Positions 57,060 to 64,000 of a DNA stretch of 64,000 nucleotides are shown piece after piece (the stretch's first letter is position 1; each line of letters opens with the position of its first letter). Below the pieces are notes generated by a model. That model had not been told where the DNA came from, ran no database searches, and was given only the letters and a program-made list of their open reading frames with translations. Origin of the DNA: an uncultured Bacteroidota bacterium (GTDB lineage Bacteria; Bacteroidota; Bacteroidia; Flavobacteriales; Flavobacteriaceae); NCBI GenBank assembly GCA_902561795.1, contig CACERG010000004.1, positions 1-64,000 of the forward strand, given 5' to 3'. Both the position numbers and the translations under genes were made by a program.

Positions 57060-57914
57060 TTATTTTTTTTTGTTTTCCACAGATTTGGCTTCATCATTTT
57101 TAAGACTGTCTTCAATCGAGGTTATTTCATCAACTTTTTGTTTTTGGTCCTCAACTTTAGATTCCTCACCTTTAGCCGCTTGTTCCATTTTAACAGCATC
57201 TTTTTCGTCTGCTGCTTCTTTCTCAATTTTACGCTGACTTAATCCGTCCGATACAGCCGAGGTGACTAAATCTAAAATTTTACTAATAGATTTTGATGCA
57301 TCATCATTCGATGGAATAACATAATCAATATCTCTGGGATCACAATTAGTATCAACCATTGCAAAAATTGGGATTTTTAATTTCTTAGCTTCCTTGACAG
57401 CAATATGCTCTCTGGTAGTATCAACTATAAATATAGCTCCCGGCAAACGTGTCATTTCTGAAATAGAACCTAAATTTTTCTCTAGTTTGGAACGGAGTCT
57501 ATCAACTTGTAAACGTTCTTTTTTTGAAAGTGTTTCAAAAGTACCGTCTTTTTTCATCCTATCAATTGCAGCCATTTTCTTAACGGCTTTTCTGATTGTA
57601 ACAAAATTGGTTAACATTCCTCCAGGCCACCTTTCAGTTATGTATGGCATGTTAACTGATTTTGCTTTTTCCGCAACTATGTCCTTTGCTTGTTTTTTTG
57701 TAGCTACAAAAAGGATTTTACGTCCAGTAGTAGCAATTTTTTTCAACGCTGCATTGGTTTCTTGAATCTTTACAGCAGTCTTATATAAGTTGATTATATG
57801 GATACCATTACGTTCCATATAGATATATGGAGCCATATTTGGGTTCCATTTACGTGTTAGGTGTCCGAAGTGGACGCCTGCATTTAATAAATCTATTACT
57901 TCTGTTTTTGCCAT
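57060..57914 (-). CDS. rpsB: 30S ribosomal protein S2 with charged C-terminal tail
   Basis: LLNAGVHFGHLTRKWNPNMAPYIYMERNGIHIINL, ERWPGGMLTNFVTIR, MVDTNCDPRDIDYVIPSNDDA. Confidence 0.98.
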   Translation of the reverse strand: MAKTEVIDLLNAGVHFGHLTRKWNPNMAPYIYMERNGIHIINLYKTAVKIQETNAALKKIATTGRKILFVATKKQAKDIVAEKAKSVNMPYITERWPGGMLTNFVTIRKAVKKMAAIDRMKKDGTFETLSKKERLQVDRLRSKLEKNLGSISEMTRLPGAIFIVDTTREHIAVKEAKKLKIPIFAMVDTNCDPRDIDYVIPSNDDASKSISKILDLVTSAVSDGLSQRKIEKEAADEKDAVKMEQAAKGEESKVEDQKQKVDEITSIEDSLKNDEAKSVENKKK

Positions 57915-57944
57915 TTTATTTAGTTTACGTTCCTTTTGATTAGC

Positions 57945-58000
57945 AACAAGAATTTATTCTTGTTTAGATGCTAAACTAACTTCTGCCTTAGCAGTCTAAG
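57945..58000 (-). promoter_or_regulatory. Array of three short hairpins in the rpsB-tsf leader
   Basis: AACAAGAA-TTTA-TTCTTGTT (57945-57964), TTTAG-ATG-CTAAA (57963-57975), CTTAG-CAGT-CTAAG (57987-58000). Confidence 0.45.
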
Positions 58001-58058
58001 CAACTTTGATTATTTATTATATTAATGAACATCGTTTTGTTAAACAAAACAGATCCAA

Positions 58059-58445
58059 TTAACGTTTTGAAAATTGGAATTTTTTTCTCGCCTTCTTTTG
58101 ACCAAACTTTTTTCGTTCAACCATCCTAGGATCTCTTGTTAAAAGGCCTTCAGGTTTTAATTCTGCCCTGTGCTCACTGTTAATTTTACACAAAGCTCTC
58201 GAAATAGCAAGACGAATTGCTTCAGCTTGACCATTGCTTCCGCCACCTTTCACTGTAATTTTCAGGTCAAAATCACCTTCAGTATTTGTTAAAATAAAAG
58301 GTTGCATTAGTTTATACTGTAGGCTGGGAGTTGTGAAATATTCTGTATGCTTTTTATTATTGACCGTAATTTTCCCCTTTCCCTTATTTACATAAAGGCG
58401 GGCAACTGATGTTTTACGGCGACCAATTGTGTGAATAATATCCAT
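58059..58445 (-). CDS. rpsI: 30S ribosomal protein S9
   Basis: IGRRKTSVARLYVNKGKGKITVNNK, GLLTRDPRMVERKKFGQKKARKKFQFSKR. Confidence 0.98.
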   Translation of the reverse strand: MDIIHTIGRRKTSVARLYVNKGKGKITVNNKKHTEYFTTPSLQYKLMQPFILTNTEGDFDLKITVKGGGSNGQAEAIRLAISRALCKINSEHRAELKPEGLLTRDPRMVERKKFGQKKARKKFQFSKR

Positions 58446-58900
58446 TATAAGTAGTCTTTAAGATTAATTATTTTTGGATTCTGTGAATCTTGCTTGTGAT
58501 TTTCGTCTCCATAAACTCTTAAGTTTCTAAATAAGGATGCACCCAGTTTATTTTTTGGAAGCATTCCACGCACTGATTTTTCTACAAGACGGGTATTGTT
58601 TTTGTTATGTATTTGGATAGGATTTAACAAACGTTGGCCTCCAGGATAACCTGTATGGCGGATGTATTTTTTTTGCTCCCATTTGTTACCAGTTAATTTA
58701 ATTTTTGCAGCATTTAATACAATAACGTTATCTCCACAATCAACGTGAGGGGTATAATTGCTTTTGTATTTACCTCTTAAAAAATTTGCTATTATAGAAC
58801 AAGCTCTTCCGAGTGGAATATTTTTTACATCAATAACAACCCACTGTTTATTAACTGTGGCTGCATTTGCTGAAATTGTTTTATATACTAAAGAATTCAA
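58445..58900 (-). CDS. rplM: 50S ribosomal protein L13; likely TTG start at 58900 rather than 59032
   Basis: LNSLVYKTISANAATVNKQWVVIDVKNIPLGRACSIIANFLRGKYKSNYTPHVDCGDNVIVLNA. Confidence 0.93.
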   Translation of the reverse strand: MNSLVYKTISANAATVNKQWVVIDVKNIPLGRACSIIANFLRGKYKSNYTPHVDCGDNVIVLNAAKIKLTGNKWEQKKYIRHTGYPGGQRLLNPIQIHNKNNTRLVEKSVRGMLPKNKLGASLFRNLRVYGDENHKQDSQNPKIINLKDYL

Positions 58901-58938
58901 ATAAAAATTTTTTTTTTGGAAATCGTTCCAATAGCGTG

Positions 58939-58946
58939 CAAATGTA
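58939..58946 (-). promoter_or_regulatory. Candidate Bacteroidota -7 element (TACATTTG) for rplM-rpsI
   Basis: TAnnTTTG on minus strand between polA stop and the proposed rplM start. Confidence 0.5.
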
Positions 58947-59013
58947 CAACTATAAATTGCTTTGGGAAATTTTTTTTCAATTATTTTAAGGTTTATTAGA
59001 CTAAGAAATTGAT

Positions 59014-61815
59014 TTAATGTGCTTCTAACCAATTACTTCCTATCCCTATGTCTACAACTAGTGGAACTTCAAGTTTAAAAGCATTTTCCATCTCTTCTTT
59101 GATCAAAATTTTAATTTCATCAATTTCATCTTTAGGTACATCAAAAACCAATTCGTCGTGTACTTGTAAAATCATTTTAGAACTTTTGTTTTCGCTTTTT
59201 AACCTTTTTTGTATAGCAATCATAGCCAATTTAATAATATCAGCTGCACTGCCTTGTATAGGTGCATTTACAGCATTGCGCTCCGCAGAGCCTCTTAAAA
59301 TTGCATTTTGTGAATTAATATCCTTTAAATAGCGTCTTCTACCTAAAATAGTACTGACATAACCGTTATCTCTTGCAAAATCAATTTGTTCATAAATGTA
59401 AGAGCGCAGCATTGGGTATGTTGAATAATATGCCTCTATAAGCTCTTTTGATTCGGTTCGGCTTAAATTGGTTTGCTGACTTAAACCAAATGCAGAAACT
59501 CCATAGATTATTCCAAAATTTATAGTTTTAGCATTGCTCCTTTGTTCTCGACTAACCTTGTCAAGATTAACATTAAATACTTTTGCAGCTGTTGCAGCAT
59601 GAATATCCTCATGATTTTTGAAAGCACCTAGCATGCCTTCATCCTTACTTAGGGCAGCAATAATCCTTAGCTCAATTTGTGAATAATCAGCTGCTAGAAG
59701 CAAATGATTTTCATCCCTGGCTATAAAAGCCTTTCTGACTTGTTGACCTCTTTCTGTTCTTACAGGTATATTTTGTAGGTTTGGGTTGTTACTACTTAAT
59801 CGTCCAGTAGCAGCAACAGCTTGGTTGTAAATAGTATGTATTCTCCCAGACTTTAAGTTGATTTCATTAGGTAAGGCGTCAACATAAGTATTTTGAAGTT
59901 TTTGTAATGATCTCCAATCCAAAATATTTGATATGATCTTATGCTCTTTTGCTAAGCTTGAAAGAACATCTTCAGAAGTAGAGTACTGACCTGTTTTTGT
60001 TTTCTTAGGCTTTTCCACTAACTTCAATTCATCAAAAAGAACTGAACCCAATTGTTTTGGCGAGGCTAAATTAAAATCTACTCCTGCCTCATTATGAATT
60101 AAATTTTCCAAGCTTTTAATGTCATCTAAAAGGACCTTTGATAATCCCTTTAAAAATTTTGTATCAAGGTTGACACCCTCACATTCCATATCTGTTAAAA
60201 CTTCAACTAATGGAATTTCCACATTACTAAATAATTCCAATGTTTTTGTTTTTTTCATTTCTTTCTCAAAATGAGATTTTAGTTGAAATGTTATATCGGC
60301 GTCTTCTACTGCATATTCGGTTTGATCTTCAATGGAAACTTCTCTCATACTCCTTTGATTTATTCCTTTTTTACCAATTAGTTCAGTTATTGACTTAGGA
60401 CTATATTTTAGGTAGGTTTCAGCTAAAATATCCATGTTGTGGCGCATATCTGGGTTTATAAGATAATGTGCAACCATTGTATCAAATAATTGACCTTTTA
60501 CATTTATGTTGTAGTTTTTAAGGACTTTGAGATCATATTTTAAATTGTGACCAATTTTTTTTATTTCTTGATTTTCAAAAAATACTTTCATGGGCTCTAA
60601 TATTTCAAGCGCTTTTTCTTTTTCTTCAGGGATAGAAAGATAATAACCCTTCCCGGCTTCCCAGGAAAATGCAATCCCGACTAATTCTGAATGTAATGCA
60701 TTTAAGGATGTAGTTTCAGTATCAAAACAAACCTCTTTTTCTTTAATAAGGCTTTCTAATAATAGCCTCCTTCCCATATCAGTCTCCACCGACTGATATA
60801 AATGTTCTGTATTTGAAAGATTTTTCCTTTCTGATTTTTGATCCTCATTCTTAAAGCCGTTTCCAGGAGATGCAAAAAGATCGAACTGTTTTCCTTCCCT
60901 ATATACATCATCTAGATTGTTTAATTTTTCCTTTTGAAAAATCTTTTTAAAAGTTTCCTTAATTCTTCGAAATTCTAGTTCATCAAAAAGAGCATTTACT
61001 TCCGAATGATCAGGGTCGTCAAATTTATATTTTTCAGCTTCAAATTTTACAGGAACATCTAACATTATAGTAGCTAATTTTTTAGACAAAAGGCCCTGAG
61101 CTTTATTTGCTTCAATTTTTTCTCCAAGTTTTCCTTTTATTTCACTTGAATTTTCTAAAACAGCCTCAATATTTCCATAAGTTTTGAGAAGTTTTTTTGC
61201 TGTTTTATCCCCAACACCTGGTAAACCAGGAATATTATCTACCGCATCACCCATCATCCCTAAATAGTCTTTCACTTGTTCAGGGTGTTCTATTTCAAAT
61301 TTTTTCTGGACCTCAGGGATTCCCCAAATTTCAATTCCATTTCCCATTCTTGAAGGGCGATACATGAAAATATTTTTTGAGACCAATTGTGCAAAGTCCT
61401 TATCAGGAGTGACCATAAAAACTTGATACCCTTCTTTTTCAGCTTGTTTTGCAAGGGTACCAATTATGTCGTCTGCTTCGAATCCTTCTTTTACTACTGT
61501 TGTTATATGCATTGCATTAAGCAGCTTTTCAATGTACGGTATTGCAACAGTTATAGGCTCTGGGGTTTCTTCTCGATTAGCCTTATAATCTGAAAAAAGC
61601 TCTGTTCTACTTTTCGAACCTCCCCTATCAAAACAAACAGCTAAATGATCAGGACGTTCTCGATTAATTAGGTCCAATAACGAATTTGTAAAGCCCATAA
61701 TTGCTGATGTATCCATTCCCTTAGAATTAATCCGAGGGTTTTTGATAAATGCATAATAACCTCTAAAAATTAGAGCGTAGGCGTCAAGTAAAAAAAGACT
61801 TTTTTTAGTAGACAT
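59014..61815 (-). CDS. polA: DNA polymerase I
   Basis: LFLLDAYALIFRGYYAF 5'-nuclease, VCFDTETTSLNA 3'-5' exonuclease, AADYSQIELRIIAALS, NFGIIYGVSAFGLS, QVHDELVFDVP. Confidence 0.98.
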   Translation of the reverse strand: MSTKKSLFLLDAYALIFRGYYAFIKNPRINSKGMDTSAIMGFTNSLLDLINRERPDHLAVCFDRGGSKSRTELFSDYKANREETPEPITVAIPYIEKLLNAMHITTVVKEGFEADDIIGTLAKQAEKEGYQVFMVTPDKDFAQLVSKNIFMYRPSRMGNGIEIWGIPEVQKKFEIEHPEQVKDYLGMMGDAVDNIPGLPGVGDKTAKKLLKTYGNIEAVLENSSEIKGKLGEKIEANKAQGLLSKKLATIMLDVPVKFEAEKYKFDDPDHSEVNALFDELEFRRIKETFKKIFQKEKLNNLDDVYREGKQFDLFASPGNGFKNEDQKSERKNLSNTEHLYQSVETDMGRRLLLESLIKEKEVCFDTETTSLNALHSELVGIAFSWEAGKGYYLSIPEEKEKALEILEPMKVFFENQEIKKIGHNLKYDLKVLKNYNINVKGQLFDTMVAHYLINPDMRHNMDILAETYLKYSPKSITELIGKKGINQRSMREVSIEDQTEYAVEDADITFQLKSHFEKEMKKTKTLELFSNVEIPLVEVLTDMECEGVNLDTKFLKGLSKVLLDDIKSLENLIHNEAGVDFNLASPKQLGSVLFDELKLVEKPKKTKTGQYSTSEDVLSSLAKEHKIISNILDWRSLQKLQNTYVDALPNEINLKSGRIHTIYNQAVAATGRLSSNNPNLQNIPVRTERGQQVRKAFIARDENHLLLAADYSQIELRIIAALSKDEGMLGAFKNHEDIHAATAAKVFNVNLDKVSREQRSNAKTINFGIIYGVSAFGLSQQTNLSRTESKELIEAYYSTYPMLRSYIYEQIDFARDNGYVSTILGRRRYLKDINSQNAILRGSAERNAVNAPIQGSAADIIKLAMIAIQKRLKSENKSSKMILQVHDELVFDVPKDEIDEIKILIKEEMENAFKLEVPLVVDIGIGSNWLEAH

Positions 61816-61964
61816 GTAATAGTTTCTGTTAAATTAATAAACTTTATCAAAGTAAAAATTGAAAACTCCATAATAACTCTTCAAACTTTTCATCCGCTTA
61901 CATATATAATTTTAATGAGGAATATTCCATAAATTAAAAGTATATAAATAAGTATTTTTAATTT

Positions 61965-62402
61965 ATGGAATTTGATGATTCATATTTTATGAAAATTGCA
62001 CTAAAAGAAGCAGAAAAAGCTGCTTCAATTGGTGAGATACCAGTAGGTGCAGTTATTGTAAATAATAAAAAAATTATAGCACGCGCACATAACCTAACTC
62101 AAAGACTTAATGATGTGACTGCTCATGCCGAAATGCAGGCTATTACTTCTGCAGCAAACTATTTAAATGGAAAGTATTTAGTTGGCTGTACTCTTTTTGT
62201 AACTCTGGAACCCTGTATAATGTGTGCTGGAGCATTAGCTTGGAGTCAAATAGACAGGGTAGTTTACGGCGCGTCAGATTCCAAAAGAGGCTTCAGCCAA
62301 GCTGGAATAAAGTTGCATCCTAAAACAATTCACAGTGGAGGGGTCTTAGCTAAAGAATCAAGAATTTTAATTGACAGTTTTTTTTCTAAAAGGAGAAAAT
62401 AG
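61965..62402 (+). CDS. tadA: tRNA-specific adenosine deaminase
   Basis: FMKIALKEAEKAASIGEIPVGAVIV, HAEMQAI, LEPCIMCAGAL. Confidence 0.95.
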   Translation: MEFDDSYFMKIALKEAEKAASIGEIPVGAVIVNNKKIIARAHNLTQRLNDVTAHAEMQAITSAANYLNGKYLVGCTLFVTLEPCIMCAGALAWSQIDRVVYGASDSKRGFSQAGIKLHPKTIHSGGVLAKESRILIDSFFSKRRK

Positions 62403-62429
62403 ACCTTTTATCTCCTAAAATCAAAACGT

Positions 62430-62624
62430 TTATTCCACAAGTGTTATGTTGGTAGCTTGCTTACCTTTTTTGCCTTCCTCTTCAACATATTCTACTTTAG
62501 AGCCTTCTTTTAAAGAATTTCCATTAAGTGATGAAACATGAACGAAAACGTCTTCTCCAGACTCATCGTTGGTAATAAAGCCATATCCTTTTGCTTCATT
62601 AAAAAATTTAACTGTACCTGTCAT
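62430..62624 (-). CDS. Cold-shock protein
   Basis: [33 protein letters not shown]. Confidence 0.97.
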   Translation of the reverse strand: MTGTVKFFNEAKGYGFITNDESGEDVFVHVSSLNGNSLKEGSKVEYVEEEGKKGKQATNITLVE

Positions 62625-62644
62625 TTTTATTATTATAATTTAGT

Positions 62645-62652
62645 CAAAGGTA
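62645..62652 (-). promoter_or_regulatory. Candidate -7 element TACCTTTG for the cold-shock gene
   Basis: TAnnTTTG on minus strand about 20 nt upstream of the ATG; no clear -33 TTG at 19-nt spacing. Confidence 0.4.
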
Positions 62653-62740
62653 ACTTTATTATTTATGGAGAGCTCCTTTTTTGCAATTTTATTTTTAGTA
62701 TCAAATTTTGTCCTAATTTTTTAAAGGACTAAAGCTCTTT

Positions 62741-62974
62741 TTATTTTCTATCTCTAATTTTTTTCAAATTCTTTTCACTAAGCACGTAATCCTTAAGTTT
62801 TTTCCCTTTCCAACGGTGATAAAGAAAAATAGGTAAGTAAATAAATGCAGCAATAATAACTGTAAAACCAACGATTCTTTCGCCAAAAGTAAAATCGATA
62901 AAGTTTTTATGATAAAGACCGTAACTTAAGCTAATTGTAATTAAGGAAAATAGAATTCGAAGAAAAACTTTCAT
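62741..62974 (-). CDS. Small membrane protein, unknown function
   Basis: Two predicted TM segments; ATGA overlap with aspS. Confidence 0.7.
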   Translation of the reverse strand: MKVFLRILFSLITISLSYGLYHKNFIDFTFGERIVGFTVIIAAFIYLPIFLYHRWKGKKLKDYVLSEKNLKKIRDRK

Positions 62975-64000
62975 TCACCTTTTGTGTTATCAATTTTAAG
63001 GGAGAGCTCTTTTATTTGAACAGGATCAATATGGGACGGCGCATTTATCATAACATCTCTTCCACTATTATTTTTTGGAAAGGCAATGAAATCCCGAATA
63101 ATTTCTTCTCCTGCAAGAATAGCGATTAGGCGATCTAGACCAAATGCAATTCCACCATGAGGAGGAGCTCCATAACGAAAAGCTTCCATAAGAAAACCGA
63201 ATTGTTCCGAAGCATTTTTTTTTGAAAGTCCAAGTAAATCAAAAATTTTAGATTGAAGATCTTGATCGTGTATTCGTATTGAGCCACCTCCAATTTCATT
63301 TCCGTTAATTATTAAGTCATAAGCACTTGCTTTGACTGAGGAAGGATCTTTTTCAAGTAAATCAAGATGTTCAGATTTTGGAGCAGTAAAAGGATGGTGA
63401 ATGGCTTGATAACGCTTAGTTTCCTTGTCCCATTTAAAAAGTGGAAAATCTGTAACCCAAACTGGAGCAAAAATTTCAGGATTTCTCATTTCCAAACGTT
63501 CTGCTAATTCCATACGAAGAGAACTTATTTGGAACCGCGCAGCATTTGTTTCACCCGCAAGCACAAAAATTAAGTCTCCAGGTTTAGCTTTACAACTTTC
63601 TGCCCAAAGTTTAAAGTCGGCTTCAGTATAAAATTTATCTACTGATGATTTAAAACTTTCATCAGTATTAAATTTTAACCAAATCATACCTTTTGCACCA
63701 ACCTGCGGCCGCTTAACCCAATTTATATACTCATCAATATCTTTTCTGGAAAAAGTTGCAGCGCCAGGGACAACAATTCCGACAACAAGATCACTTTTAT
63801 CAAATATTTCAAAACCCTTGCCTTGTGTAACGCTATTCAACTCAGTGAGGGTCATTTCAAAACGAACATCAGGTTTATCAGTTCCATATTTTTCCATTGC
63901 TTCATCGTAAGTTATTCTAGGGATGTCAGCAATCTCTATATCTTTAATTTCTTTAAGTAAATATTTTACTAGATTTTCAAATACAGCTAAAATATCGTCT
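62971..64000 (-). CDS. aspS: Aspartyl-tRNA synthetase, C-terminal part (continues past window end)
   Basis: [51 protein letters not shown]; in-frame coding continues upstream [18 protein letters not shown]...ITYDEA. Confidence 0.97.
   Translation of the reverse strand, partial: DDILAVFENLVKYLLKEIKDIEIADIPRITYDEAMEKYGTDKPDVRFEMTLTELNSVTQGKGFEIFDKSDLVVGIVVPGAATFSRKDIDEYINWVKRPQVGAKGMIWLKFNTDESFKSSVDKFYTEADFKLWAESCKAKPGDLIFVLAGETNAARFQISSLRMELAERLEMRNPEIFAPVWVTDFPLFKWDKETKRYQAIHHPFTAPKSEHLDLLEKDPSSVKASAYDLIINGNEIGGGSIRIHDQDLQSKIFDLLGLSKKNASEQFGFLMEAFRYGAPPHGGIAFGLDRLIAILAGEEIIRDFIAFPKNNSGRDVMINAPSHIDPVQIKELSLKIDNTKGE

Noticed and set aside
56329-57765. Plus-strand ORFs opposite tsf and rpsB (e.g. 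56329, 56935, 56949, 57394)
   Set aside because: Antisense shadows of highly conserved genes with no recognisable domain.
1-64000. CRISPR arrays, transposases, rRNA or tRNA genes
   Set aside because: No regularly spaced repeats, IS-type ORFs or recognisable tRNA/rRNA sequences were noticed; tRNAscan/CRISPR search not possible here.

Overview
AT-rich Bacteroidota (Flavobacteriia-like) chromosome segment. Roughly 0-43 kb is a surface-polysaccharide locus, almost all on the + strand. It contains: (i) a pseudaminic-acid-type module (pseI, pseF, and a pseC split at a poly-G tract); (ii) a sugar amidotransferase module (two PP-loop amidotransferases flanking hisH/hisF-like genes); (iii) a sialic-acid-type neuB-neuC-neuA set with an embedded KdnA-like aminotransferase; (iv) an ABC flippase and many glycosyltransferases and methyltransferases; (v) CDP-glucose, UDP-GlcNAc-derived (FnlA/WbvB-like) and dTDP-rhamnose nucleotide-sugar genes; (vi) an aminotransferase-FemAB-like fusion; and (vii) an MBOAT/SGNH pair. 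From 43.5 kb on it is mostly housekeeping: rplU-rpmA, ahcY, a thiamine-uptake locus with a TPP riboswitch, greA, HIT protein, a histidine kinase, tag, tsf-rpsB, rpsI-rplM, polA, tadA, csp and aspS (partial). Top observations: a 9-G tract that frameshifts pseC (candidate phase-variation switch); the KdnA-like aminotransferase inside the neu operon; a HisF homologue without its catalytic aspartates beside a second amidotransferase with an altered PP-loop; and the aminotransferase-FemAB fusion. All assignments come from reading the sequence and recalled family motifs; no searches were run.
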